A DNA stretch of 43,518 nucleotides from Promethearchaeota archaeon (GTDB lineage Archaea > Asgardarchaeota > Lokiarchaeia > Sigyniarchaeales > SOKP01). The DNA is taken from positions 1-43,518 of the forward strand of contig JAEOTA010000075.1 in NCBI GenBank assembly GCA_016840085.1, read 5' to 3'. Of this stretch, positions 8,377 to 17,416 are shown piece after piece. Within the stretch, counting starts at the first letter, position 1, and each line of letters starts with the position of its first letter. Under the pieces are notes generated by a model. That model saw nothing but the letters and a program-made list of their open reading frames with translations. It searched no databases and was not told the DNA's origin. The position numbers and the translations under genes were made by a program.

Positions 8377-9132
8377 TTATTCTCTAGGTGGTCTACCAGG
8401 CATAAATCTATAGTATCTATTCATTTGACCATAGTAATCGAATAATGCATCAATACCTCGTATTTTGAGAGCAGTATTAAGGCATATTTTATTATGTAAA
8501 GCCCCCTCGGCGGGTATTTTGGCGATTTCAGTGGCTAATTTATTCACTTCTTCTTCGAGTTTATCTCGAGGAACACTTATACTCACAAGTCCCATTTCTG
8601 CTGCTTCTTTTCCCGAAATTCTTCGTCCACTCATCAAAAGATATCGTGCTTTTTTAACGCCTAAGTAAAATTGCCAAAGAGGCATACTTTGAGATCCACC
8701 CCATAACTGAGCGGGATGTCCTAATACTGCATCATCTGCTGCAACTGAGATATCACAGATAAGCTGAAGGTAACATCCCGCATCAGTACAATAACCATGA
8801 ATTTGAGCAATAGTTGGCTTTGGAAAATTAAATATGCGTGGATATTTCGCATATATCTTTTTATTTAATATCTCATACGAATTTTTATATTTCCAACCTC
8901 CCTCAGGAGGTGTTAAATAGTAGGATCCCTTAAGGTCAAAACCAGAACAAAAACTCTTACCGGCACCTTTTAACACAATTACATTTACGCTTTTATCTGC
9001 CTCTGCATGATCAAAAACGGCATCAATATCATCAAGCAGTTGATAACTTAATGCATTATGCTTTTCAGGTCTATTTAATGTAATATAACCAATTTTATTT
9101 TTACTTTCATAAAGAACGGTTTCAAATTCCAT
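8377..9132 (-). CDS. crotonase-family protein lacking both hydratase glutamates
   Basis: This 251-residue crotonase has LNRPEKHNAL near 20 and the oxyanion motif SFCSGFDL near 61. The positions of the catalytic Glu pair are Tyr and Ala (in GCYLQLICD and LGHPAQ), and the GxxP isomerase signature is replaced by LWGGSQSMP. It is therefore neither a standard hydratase nor a standard isomerase; other crotonase chemistries such as C-C bond cleavage, thioester hydrolysis or decarboxylation are open. The protein ends in an Arg/Pro-rich tail (MPGRPPRE). An AAGGTGA ribosome site precedes the ATG. A poly-T stretch (minus strand, 8293-8309) in the 106-base gap suggests partial termination before the next crotonase. 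Confidence 0.82.
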   Translation of the reverse strand: MEFETVLYESKNKIGYITLNRPEKHNALSYQLLDDIDAVFDHAEADKSVNVIVLKGAGKSFCSGFDLKGSYYLTPPEGGWKYKNSYEILNKKIYAKYPRIFNFPKPTIAQIHGYCTDAGCYLQLICDISVAADDAVLGHPAQLWGGSQSMPLWQFYLGVKKARYLLMSGRRISGKEAAEMGLVSISVPRDKLEEEVNKLATEIAKIPAEGALHNKICLNTALKIRGIDALFDYYGQMNRYYRFMPGRPPRE

Positions 9133-9411
9133 CTTTTCACCTTATTATTTTTTTTGTTATTAACTGATTTTATCTCCCAAAATATTTAAAAGTTTAATTC
9201 TAATTTTTTTTAAAATTTTTTAATGACGAACATGAAAAGCTGAGATTATGTCTCGGTATTAAGTATAACTATTAAAGCTTTTTCTGAAAAATCATTTTTA
9301 AACACAGATCAGAAAAGTGTTGAACCTATACTATCTAAAGATGCGAAGTCAATAATTAAATAGATTTTTTAATTGGAAACTATTAAATAAAGAATATTAG
9401 ATAAAAATATA

Positions 9412-10071
9412 ATGACTGACTTAAACGATAATTTTAAGGATACTCTTAAACCCACATTTTTCATGGACTATGAACACCCCTTAATTCAGGAAAAAGTAAG
9501 AGAATTAACCCATGGTATTCCTGAAAAGGATGATATTAGCAAAGCTGTAAAACTTTTTTATTTTGTCAGAGATAAGATAAAATATTCAGTTAAAAATGCC
9601 CGTGAATCTTATAATAAAGAAAATTGGAAATCAAGTTTAACCCTTAAAAGGGGTTTCGGATTCTGCATTCCAAAATCAATACTATTAGTTTCATTAGCTA
9701 GAGCTGTTGGAATACCTTCTAAGCTTCATTATGTTGACATTGTAAATCACATGACTTCGGAAAGACTTAAAAAAGATATGGGTTCAAACCTTTTCATCTT
9801 TCATGGATTTGTTGAACTATATTTAAATGGAAAATGGGTAGAAGCTAATTGTGCTTTTGATAAAGAGCTGTGTATGAGAAAAAACTTTCCGTGGGTTGAT
9901 TTTAATGGAATAAAGGATGGACTTTTTGCGAGCACAAATAAAGACGGAAAACCATTTGTAGAATACATTAAGGATCGTGGGATTTATAATGACGCCCCAC
10001 ATCAAAAAATTATGCAAACCTGGGCTAAAGAATATCCAAAGCGTTATAATAACAACGGAAAACCTATATAA
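9412..10071 (+). CDS. transglutaminase-like (papain-like fold) protein
   Basis: The 219-residue protein resembles the transglutaminase-like superfamily. A helix with YFVRDKIKY (50-58) precedes the catalytic Cys85 in GFGFC, followed by ARAVGIPSKLHYVDI (96-110); His131 lies in FHGFVELYLNGKW, and Asn146 or Asp150 would complete the triad. Archaeal and bacterial members act as proteases, amidases or cross-linking enzymes. There is no signal peptide or other domain. The upstream 279-base gap separates it from a divergent crotonase gene and holds only AT-rich sequence. Confidence 0.8.
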   Translation: MTDLNDNFKDTLKPTFFMDYEHPLIQEKVRELTHGIPEKDDISKAVKLFYFVRDKIKYSVKNARESYNKENWKSSLTLKRGFGFCIPKSILLVSLARAVGIPSKLHYVDIVNHMTSERLKKDMGSNLFIFHGFVELYLNGKWVEANCAFDKELCMRKNFPWVDFNGIKDGLFASTNKDGKPFVEYIKDRGIYNDAPHQKIMQTWAKEYPKRYNNNGKPI

Positions 10072-10170
10072 TGAATTGGTAAATTCTAATTCTAATTCCT
10101 TCTTCTCGAAATTGTATCTTTATTTCTATGATTTATTTTCCATAGAAATTTGATATATAAAATTAGGAAT

Positions 10171-10183
10171 AAAAAATAAAAAA
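10171..10183 (-). terminator. oligo-T terminator after the winged-helix ferredoxin gene
   Basis: Two A6 runs on the plus strand (T-rich on the minus strand) sit just beyond the stop of the gene ending at 10194. It is a plausible archaeal terminator in a convergent gap. Confidence 0.35.
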
Positions 10184-10193
10184 TAATTTGGTT

Positions 10194-11327
10194 TTAGCTA
10201 GGACGAGGAGGAGCAAATCTTACAATTCTCTGTTTTTCAACTAATGATATTGCGTTTTCAGGGCAGAAAGCGGCACATACTCCACACCCTATACAAAGTT
10301 CTTCTATAGTTTCGGCTTTTCCTTCATCATTTAATTCCTTCGCTCCCGAATAACATTTTTCAACACATGTTCCACATCCGGTGCAAAGATCATGATCTAC
10401 ATGTGCTATATAATTTGTAAGATTAGCTGTTATATTTCTTGCTTGACCGCAACAGCAGTTACAACAATTGCATATACTGTCTTCTTCTCGTTTGAAATCC
10501 ATATTGGGATGATAAGCCTTATGTACCAACCCATCTTCTTCAGATTTTTTTAATATCTCAAGTGCTTCTTCTTTGGTAATCATTCTGGCAAAACCTTGTT
10601 CGCTAGTATAGCGAGCAGATTTTCCAAATGTAAAACAATTTTCTCGCAAATCGGTTTGTTTACATGGCTCTCCTAATAAGTCATGGTAATGACGGCAATA
10701 GCAATGTCCTACAGCAATATCATCAAATTTTTGAACAATTTCTTCAACTTTTTGAGCAGAAATTATCTTTTCTTCGGGTACTTCTAATTCTTCATCAATG
10801 ATAATATTGATTTCTTTTCCAGTTTCAAAATTTTCGGTATAGGGTACTGTTCTGTCAATTGGGCGCATAGTTGGAAGAAAATTTTTCACAACGGCATCAT
10901 AATTAGCTAACAATCTCCCTCTAGATTCTTTATTTAACTTAGCATATAATTGGGCTAATTCCTTTTCCGACTCGTTATATTCGAGTTTTTTCATAAATGT
11001 ATATTCAAATACACCAACATTGACAAATGGCATTAATCGAAATATCATTAAACCAATACGGTTTGGTTGATTCAAAATTAAGCCCTTTTTAGCTAGAAAC
11101 TCAACTTTCTTATCAATATCTTCCTCAGATAACCCACTACTGTCTTTCAATTGTTCCATAGTTTGAGATCTTCGCCTTTTAAATGCTATTATAAAGTCTA
11201 AATACTCTTCTGAAACAATATGCTTTAATATCGCAACGGTACTGTCACTAACGGGAACTGGAGTACCACCAGCACTATTAACAACTTGAACAGCCTTTTT
11301 ATATTTTTCATCTATAGCTTCTGACAT
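10194..11327 (-). CDS. winged-helix / Cys-rich / double [4Fe-4S] protein (copy 1)
   Basis: The 377-residue protein has three parts. Residues 40-100 look like a winged helix-turn-helix (SQTMEQLKDSSGLSEEDID, then a helix ending AKKGLI). Residues 207-293 form a Cys-rich region with CYC (209-211), C222, C231 and the dense ICNCCNCCC stretch (285-293). Residues 310-360 are a two-cluster bacterial ferredoxin domain (C315, C318, C321, C325 and C345, C348, C351, C355). A close paralogue of the same length lies at 30596. I cannot name a characterised family. The combination suggests a redox-responsive regulator or an electron carrier whose extra Cys site binds a metal centre. It is transcribed alone. 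Confidence 0.85.
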   Translation of the reverse strand: MSEAIDEKYKKAVQVVNSAGGTPVPVSDSTVAILKHIVSEEYLDFIIAFKRRRSQTMEQLKDSSGLSEEDIDKKVEFLAKKGLILNQPNRIGLMIFRLMPFVNVGVFEYTFMKKLEYNESEKELAQLYAKLNKESRGRLLANYDAVVKNFLPTMRPIDRTVPYTENFETGKEINIIIDEELEVPEEKIISAQKVEEIVQKFDDIAVGHCYCRHYHDLLGEPCKQTDLRENCFTFGKSARYTSEQGFARMITKEEALEILKKSEEDGLVHKAYHPNMDFKREEDSICNCCNCCCGQARNITANLTNYIAHVDHDLCTGCGTCVEKCYSGAKELNDEGKAETIEELCIGCGVCAAFCPENAISLVEKQRIVRFAPPRPS

Positions 11328-11424
11328 TTTTCATCAATAATCTATTAATTTTCTTTAAAAATTCTTGTGTTATAAAATCTATTTGCAATTTTAAAATTTC
11401 TCGTTAATTTATTTAATACTTTCC

Positions 11425-11854
11425 TCAAAATCTATATTTTTTATTAACAATATTTGAATGAATTTCCTCAGTTAGAAGGATATATTCTGAACTACCTGGC
11501 AAGAGAACAAAAATTGGATCTTCAGTTTTACTAATGTCGAAGCCAATCTTTTTCATATTGGATTTTGGGATTTTATAGGTAGTTGTTGTAGATAATTTGG
11601 ATAAGAAACGTATGAAAAGGGGGATTTGCATATTTGGGTAAATTCTTGTTTAAAATTTTTAAAACTCCGTTAAAGCCAAACTCATCAGGTTTCTTTTTAG
11701 AAAAAATTTTAACATTCCAATCTCTACAAAAATTTTGGATATATTCAGATTCATTTGCAATTTTGGTATAAATTTCATAATAATCATTTAGATCTACCAC
11801 AGATAATGTTCCACTATCCATTTTATTTATCAATTCTTCTTGTATCAATTTCAA
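11425..11854 (-). pseudogene. small unknown gene, probably one reading frame broken by a +1 base
   Basis: Two minus-strand frames overlap. The first (11854 to 11573, 93 aa) begins MKLIQEELINKMDSG and ends in a short tail, NNYL. The second (to 11425, 68 aa from an internal ATG at 11631) continues with IRFLSKLSTTTTYKIPKSN and ends VNKKYRF. Removing one base from the C5/T4 homopolymer near 11619-11627 would fuse them into one protein of about 140 residues. This may be a real frameshift, a sequencing error, or two overlapping genes. No known domain is recognised. The first ORF is preceded by GGAGG on the minus strand. Confidence 0.5.
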
Positions 11855-12021
11855 TCCTCCTCTTTTGAGATAAATTTTTAATATTCAACCTATTTATTAG
11901 CAAAGAAGCTGATATCACATGGTTTATTTTTATAATTAGAAAAGTTTATCATTACAATTAAATTTAAGAAATGCAACTACATTACTAAAGTATTCGTTTT
12001 AATAATTCTTATTATAAGAGC

Positions 12022-13323
12022 ATGGTAAGAAAACAACACTTTGTAAGCCCTATAATATCGAAACTCGAACAGGCCTTAATCAAGGGGAATAGATCAGTAC
12101 TAGATAATTTTTGGAAGAATATTGAACAAACTGGAACACCTATAATTGAACCCTTTGAAGATGATAATAATTGCAAGCTTGTCACTTTTGTTGTACGGGG
12201 AACTAGGGAAATAAAAAATGCTGTAATCATAACCGCATTAGCAAATCAAGATGATGTATTAACAAATAATATCTGTGAACGGGTTGAAAACACGAATATT
12301 TTCTATAAGACTTTTAAAGTACTAAATGGAACTCGTACAATATATACTATAAGTAAGAATAATAATCTTAGATATAACAGGTTTTATGATAATATAATTC
12401 TTAATTGGCATACTTGCTCCCCTGATCCTTTCAACTCAAAAAAGTTTTATCAAAGATATCGCAGAGAAGGGCAACGGATAGAAATTGAATATTCAGTTTT
12501 GGAAATGCCAGATACAAAGCCACGAATATGGAGTTTAAAAGATGATACTGTGCCTTCGGGAAAAGTAGAGGAAATAGATTTTTATAGTAATATTCTCAAT
12601 ATGAACCGTAAGATTTGGATATATACTCCTCCAAATTTTTCCAAAACTGAGGAAAAATATCATTTTTTGGTGATTTTTGACGGAAAGGCGTTTCTTGACT
12701 TTACGCAACCTCCAATAATATTTGATAATTTAATAGCTAAAAATAAAATTCCGTCATTAGTTGCTGTTTTTATTCATAATTACAGTGGTTTTCAAAGAGG
12801 AAAAGATTTAGATTGTTATCCTTCATTCGCAGATTTTATTGCTAAAGAACTAGTATCTTGGGCTAAAAAAAATTATTATATTTCCTCTGATCCCAATGAA
12901 GCAGTATTAATGGGAAGTAGCTCTGGTGCATTAGCAGCTGCATTTATTGGATATAGGTATCCCAATACTTTTAGAAAAATATTATCACAATCAGGATTTT
13001 ATGGATGGTTTCCAGGCAATATATTTTTCCAGCGGATGCGTTATTATTATGGAAAAGATTTTGTTCGCTGGTGGACCAAGGAAGATGAACAAGAACCTTA
13101 TTGGTTAATTAGGCAATTTTATAAAAGTGAAAAATTACCATTAAAGTTTTATGTAAATGTAGGAAATCTTGAAACTCGAACCATGCCTTCAGTCCATCAA
13201 TTTCGTAAGATGCTCCAAGAAAAAGGATATGAACACTATTATGAAGAATATCCAGGTGGACATGAATATATTGCTTGGCGAGAACACCTTCCTGAAGGGT
13301 TGATTTATTTAATTGGAAATTAA
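12022..13323 (+). CDS. Fes-like esterase (enterochelin-esterase family alpha/beta hydrolase)
   Basis: The 433-residue protein has an N-terminal beta-sandwich region (1-185) like the enterochelin-esterase N domain, then an esterase-D-type alpha/beta hydrolase. The nucleophile elbow is GSSSG (near 297-301) and the catalytic His lies in PGGHEY near the C-terminus. Strand VIFDGKAF and the HNYSGFQRG loop are typical. Such enzymes cleave ester bonds in siderophores, acylated sugars or other esters. No signal peptide is present, so it should be intracellular. It precedes the second DmsAB cluster with a 96-base gap. Confidence 0.85.
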   Translation: MVRKQHFVSPIISKLEQALIKGNRSVLDNFWKNIEQTGTPIIEPFEDDNNCKLVTFVVRGTREIKNAVIITALANQDDVLTNNICERVENTNIFYKTFKVLNGTRTIYTISKNNNLRYNRFYDNIILNWHTCSPDPFNSKKFYQRYRREGQRIEIEYSVLEMPDTKPRIWSLKDDTVPSGKVEEIDFYSNILNMNRKIWIYTPPNFSKTEEKYHFLVIFDGKAFLDFTQPPIIFDNLIAKNKIPSLVAVFIHNYSGFQRGKDLDCYPSFADFIAKELVSWAKKNYYISSDPNEAVLMGSSSGALAAAFIGYRYPNTFRKILSQSGFYGWFPGNIFFQRMRYYYGKDFVRWWTKEDEQEPYWLIRQFYKSEKLPLKFYVNVGNLETRTMPSVHQFRKMLQEKGYEHYYEEYPGGHEYIAWREHLPEGLIYLIGN

Positions 13324-13419
13324 AATTGTATATATACTATTTTCTCATATCCTCATTAAAATTTTAAGCAATATAAAATTTAATTGTAATTAAAAACTTC
13401 TCGTTAAGGATTAAAAGGT

Positions 13420-15717
13420 ATGATTGAAAAAAAAGATCAAAAGTCTCGTGATGAAGTAAAGATTATTCGTACTGGATGTTGCCACGATTGTGGTGGTAGA
13501 TGTAGCCTTTGGGCTCATGTTAAAAATGGTAAAATTATTAAGTTTGAAACAGATAGTAGCGAAGAATCTCAATTAAGAGCTTGTGCAAGGGGAAGAGCAT
13601 ATCGCCAAAGAGTTTATTCTTCAGAAAGACTTAAATATCCTATGCGCCGAATTGGCGAGCGAGGTGAGGGTAAATTTGAACGTATATCTTGGGATGAAGC
13701 TTTAGATATAGTTGCAAATAAACTTAAAGAAATTAAAAATAAGTATGGTAATTCAGCAATTCTTTTTGTTCCTGGTTCTGGAAATCAAGGTTGGATTCAT
13801 GGACCTATGCCTGTGGGATTAATGCTTAATCAATTTGGAGGTTATACTCGTATGTGGGGTGCCCCATCATATGAAGGGGCTCTGTTTGCGTCGATGGCAA
13901 CATATGGGACAATGATGACTGGTAATGCTCGTGAAGATTTTCTCAATTCTAAGCTTATCATTATATGGGGCTGGAATCCAGCAAATACAGTATGGGATCC
14001 AGGAACTCCTTTAATGTTAGCTAGAGCTAGAGAAAAAGGTATTAAGATAGTAAATATTGATCCAATCTTTACTGATTCTGCTGCAATTTTGGCTGAACAA
14101 TGGATACCTATTCGTCCAGGTACTGATTCTGCTATGCTTATTGCTATGACATATGTAATTATAACAGAAAATCTTCATGATCAAAAATTTATTAATAGCT
14201 ACACAGTTGGTTTTAATAAATATAAAAAGTATGTATTGGGAGATGAGGATGGAATACCTAAAACCCCAGAATGGGCTGAAAAAATAACTATTGTTCCAGC
14301 AGATACTATTATTAACCTAGCTCGAGAATATGCGACAAATAAGCCAGCAGCTCTCGTTGCTGGTTGGGGTCCTGCGCGTACTGCATTAGGAGAACAATAT
14401 TCAAGAGCTGCTAATGCCCTGTGTGCAATTACAGGAAATATTGGTATCAATGGGGGTTATGCTTCTGGTTTCATGAGAGCTTATTATAGTCGTGAAGCAG
14501 TTGTCTCAGGAGGGAAAAAGAAAGTAGGACCAGTTAAACCTGAAGAGCAAAAAAAATTAGTAAAAGATAAGAGTCCACGAGGTAATCCAGTTGATTTTAA
14601 TGCACCTCCTCGAAAAGATAGTTTATATAAATTAAGAGGTGGAACAAATCCTGCAAGTACTCGAATCCATTATAATGAATATTATGATGCCATATTACAA
14701 GGTCGAAAAGGAGGATATCCTGCTGATTTAAAGATGGCATATATTGTCGCAACAAACCATTTAAATCAATATAGCAATGTAAATAAGGGCATAAAGGCAT
14801 TAAAAGCTCTTGAATTCATTGTAGTTCACGAACAATTTATGACACCTACCGCTAAATTTGCAGATATTTTATTACCAGTTAATACTTTTATGGAACGTAA
14901 TGATATTGCTGTACCATGGCTAGGCTCACCCTATTATATTTATTTGAATAAAACAATTGATTCCTTATATGAATCCAAATCGGATTTAGAAATATGCAGA
15001 GAACTATCTAAAAGATTAGGGATTGATCCTGGTCTTTTAAACCTTTCAGAGGATCAAATCTTACGAATATTTACCTCCCCCCGTAAAGATATTAAAAGTT
15101 ATGATCAGATGAAAAAAGATGGATTTTATAAAGTAAAAGTAGAGGAACCATTTGTTGCATTTAAAGAACAGATAGAAGACCCTAAAAATAATCCTTTTCC
15201 TACATTATCAGGAAAAATTGAAATCTATTGCGAACATATGGCTGAATTAAACATCCCAAATATGCCACCTATTCCAAATTATTTGAGCCATGATGAGCAT
15301 TATGATGCACCCTTAGCAAAAAAATATCCTTTACAACTTCTTACTCCCCATAACAAAAGGAGAACTCACTCAAGTTTGAGTATGATTCCATGGTTAGAAG
15401 AAGTGGAACCACATGCGGTATGGATTAATCCAATTGATGCTGATTCAAGAAATATTGACCATTATGATTTAGTTGATATTTATAATGACAGAGGACGAGT
15501 AAGAATCCCTGCGAATGTAACAGAACGAGTTATCCCCGGGGTGGTTGTAATTTATCAAGGAGCATGGTATAATCCAGATAAAGATGGAGTTGATCTTGGA
15601 GGATGTGGGAATGTTTTAACAAAAGATACACGTTCTCCTGGAGGTGCATTTCCTATGAACAGTGCTCTGGTACAAGTAGAATTATTTTCTAAAAAAGAAT
15701 CGGAGGGCTCACCATGA
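13420..15717 (+). CDS. DmsA-like molybdopterin oxidoreductase, catalytic subunit (locus 2)
   Basis: The 765-residue protein is a DmsA-type enzyme with a complete N-terminal [4Fe-4S] motif (C20, C24, C28 and C55), then RISWDEALD (88-96), the probable Mo-ligand Ser150 in WGAPSYEG, PGTDSAML and the C-terminal cofactor-binding domain. It has no Tat leader. It differs from locus 1 in the Ser-ligand loop and in an insert near residues 365-400 rich in Lys and Pro. It overlaps its ferredoxin partner by four bases (ATGA), so the two subunits should be made in fixed ratio. A ribosome site (AAAGGT) precedes the ATG. Substrate unknown. Confidence 0.9.
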   Translation: MIEKKDQKSRDEVKIIRTGCCHDCGGRCSLWAHVKNGKIIKFETDSSEESQLRACARGRAYRQRVYSSERLKYPMRRIGERGEGKFERISWDEALDIVANKLKEIKNKYGNSAILFVPGSGNQGWIHGPMPVGLMLNQFGGYTRMWGAPSYEGALFASMATYGTMMTGNAREDFLNSKLIIIWGWNPANTVWDPGTPLMLARAREKGIKIVNIDPIFTDSAAILAEQWIPIRPGTDSAMLIAMTYVIITENLHDQKFINSYTVGFNKYKKYVLGDEDGIPKTPEWAEKITIVPADTIINLAREYATNKPAALVAGWGPARTALGEQYSRAANALCAITGNIGINGGYASGFMRAYYSREAVVSGGKKKVGPVKPEEQKKLVKDKSPRGNPVDFNAPPRKDSLYKLRGGTNPASTRIHYNEYYDAILQGRKGGYPADLKMAYIVATNHLNQYSNVNKGIKALKALEFIVVHEQFMTPTAKFADILLPVNTFMERNDIAVPWLGSPYYIYLNKTIDSLYESKSDLEICRELSKRLGIDPGLLNLSEDQILRIFTSPRKDIKSYDQMKKDGFYKVKVEEPFVAFKEQIEDPKNNPFPTLSGKIEIYCEHMAELNIPNMPPIPNYLSHDEHYDAPLAKKYPLQLLTPHNKRRTHSSLSMIPWLEEVEPHAVWINPIDADSRNIDHYDLVDIYNDRGRVRIPANVTERVIPGVVVIYQGAWYNPDKDGVDLGGCGNVLTKDTRSPGGAFPMNSALVQVELFSKKESEGSP
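15702..15707 (+). promoter_or_regulatory. Shine-Dalgarno GGAGGG of the locus-2 ferredoxin
   Basis: GGAGGG lies six bases before the ATG at 15714, inside the 3' end of the molybdoenzyme gene. It supports that start and coupled translation. Confidence 0.6.
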
Positions 15718-16271
15718 AACAGATGGGATTTTATTTCGACCAAACAAGGTGCACTGGTTGCTATACTTGTTCAGTAGCTTGTAAAGATTGGAATGATATT
15801 GATGCTGGACCTGAAAATTGGATGCGTATAATAGCAAATGAAAAAGGAAAATTTCCAAATATATCTCTTTCATATCTTGCTATCGCTTGTAACCATTGCG
15901 CTGATCCTCCATGTATTAAAGCATGTCCCACTAATGCTATCACAAAAAGAGATTCTAATGGAATTGTTCTCGTAGATCAAGAAAAATGTTTAGGAAAAAG
16001 CGAATGTGGAGCTAAATGCTTAAAGGCTTGTCCATATAAAGCACCGCAATTCAGCTCAGAAAATGCCAAAATGCATAAGTGTCATCTTTGCTTTGATAGG
16101 TTAGAACAAGGTCAACAAACGATATGCGTTGAGGCATGTCCAATGTATGCTTTAGATGTGGATACGATTGAAGAATTACATAAAAAATATGGAACAAACA
16201 CAGAAGCTGATGGCTTTCACTACAGTGAGAAGATAAGACCGTCAATAATATTTAAAAAAAGAAATACCTGA
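15714..16271 (+). CDS. DmsB-like four-cluster ferredoxin subunit (locus 2)
   Basis: The 185-residue protein has the Cys arrangement of DmsB-type electron-transfer subunits: CTGCYTCSVAC near residue 13, CNHCADPPCIKACP near 60, CGAKCLKACP near 98, and CHLCFDR plus ICVEACP further on. It should carry electrons to or from the molybdenum subunit encoded just before it. Its sequence matches both ends of the 668-residue fusion at 1410, but without the oxidoreductase insert. No DmsC-type membrane anchor is present nearby, so the pair is probably soluble. Confidence 0.92.
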   Translation: MKQMGFYFDQTRCTGCYTCSVACKDWNDIDAGPENWMRIIANEKGKFPNISLSYLAIACNHCADPPCIKACPTNAITKRDSNGIVLVDQEKCLGKSECGAKCLKACPYKAPQFSSENAKMHKCHLCFDRLEQGQQTICVEACPMYALDVDTIEELHKKYGTNTEADGFHYSEKIRPSIIFKKRNT

Positions 16272-16285
16272 ATTGCTCAAATTTT

Positions 16286-17224
16286 ATGCAAAAAATAAAA
16301 GTAAAACGTCTTATTAATAATCCAATTATTTACCCTGAGATAGATGAAACTCTAAGTCATAATATTAATGGTCCATCCTTAATTCGCATACCAAATTGGA
16401 TTGAAAATCCACTTGGAAAATATTATCTTTATTTTGCCAATCATAAAGGATCTTATATATATTTAGCTTATGCTGATAATTTAGAAGGTCCTTGGCGTAT
16501 CTATAGAAAAGGAACTTTACAATTAGAGGAATCTCTTTTTTCCACAACCCCCTCAGTTCAAGTACCAAAATTTGCTAAAGAAGCAGTCAAACATGGTTCT
16601 GATGAAAGAACCCCACATATTAGCTCTCCTGACGTTCATGTTCATGAAGATACAAAAGAAATTCGTATGTATTACCATGGACTCCAATCAGATGGATATC
16701 AAACGTCTCGTGTAGCGCATTCTAAAGATGGGATTCATTTTATACCTGAACCCGAGATTATATCTTTCTCTTATTTACGGGTATTTAAATTTACTGCGTG
16801 GTATTATGGCATGTGTATGCCGGGAATATTCTATAGGTCTCGAAATGGGATAAGTAATTGGGAAAGAGGTCCAATTCTTTTTAACAGAAATATGCGCCAT
16901 TCCGCTTTAAGAGTAGATGAAAATCTATTACAAGTGTTCTGGACTAGAGTAGGCGATTCTCCTGAAAGAATATTGCTATCTACCATCGATTTATCGAAAG
17001 AATGGTCGGAATGGAAGGAATCTTTACCAATTGAGATTCTTACTCCAGAAAAAGATTGGGAAGGAGGAAACTTATCAGTTGAACCGTCCTTTCGAGGTCC
17101 TATTAATGAATCTGTTTGTCAATTACGTGATCCAGCAATTTATGAAGAAAAAGATAAAATTTTCTTATTATATGCTATAGCAGGTGAATCTGGTATAGCT
17201 ATTGCGGAGTTAAGCGGCTTATAA
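16286..17224 (+). CDS. beta-propeller protein resembling GH43/GH32-type glycosidases
   Basis: The 312-residue protein has repeated four-stranded blade patterns (YYLYFANHKG, IYLAYADNLEGPW, IRMYYHG, ILLSTIDL, KIFLLYAIAG) as in five-bladed propeller glycosidases and related proteins. The SSPDVHVHED region (near 113-122) and QLRDPAIYE (near 281) give candidate acidic residues, but the full GH43 catalytic triad cannot be assigned by eye. There is no signal peptide. It follows the DmsB gene by 14 bases, so it may be co-transcribed, although a glycosidase role next to a molybdoenzyme is unexpected. Confidence 0.6.
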   Translation: MQKIKVKRLINNPIIYPEIDETLSHNINGPSLIRIPNWIENPLGKYYLYFANHKGSYIYLAYADNLEGPWRIYRKGTLQLEESLFSTTPSVQVPKFAKEAVKHGSDERTPHISSPDVHVHEDTKEIRMYYHGLQSDGYQTSRVAHSKDGIHFIPEPEIISFSYLRVFKFTAWYYGMCMPGIFYRSRNGISNWERGPILFNRNMRHSALRVDENLLQVFWTRVGDSPERILLSTIDLSKEWSEWKESLPIEILTPEKDWEGGNLSVEPSFRGPINESVCQLRDPAIYEEKDKIFLLYAIAGESGIAIAELSGL

Positions 17225-17416
17225 TTCATCAATTGATATAATTGCTCGAATAAAATCTAATGCTATTTCTTTTATACTAAAAGTGATCTGTATCTCTGAT
17301 AAAATTTTCAGAGATATTTATAGAAAAATTTAGTTCTAAAATTAAAATAAAATGTATTACAAATTCTAATTATTAATTAAAAATTTAGATTTAAAATACT
17401 TTGAAGGTTTATTTCA

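Noticed and set aside
9232..9363. Possible gene remnant in the 9133-9411 gap (short frame after ATG-AAA-AGC-TGA)
   Set aside because: Only about 39 sense codons after the TGA, Lys/Ser-rich, no recognisable motif; chance open frames of this size are common in AT-rich DNA.
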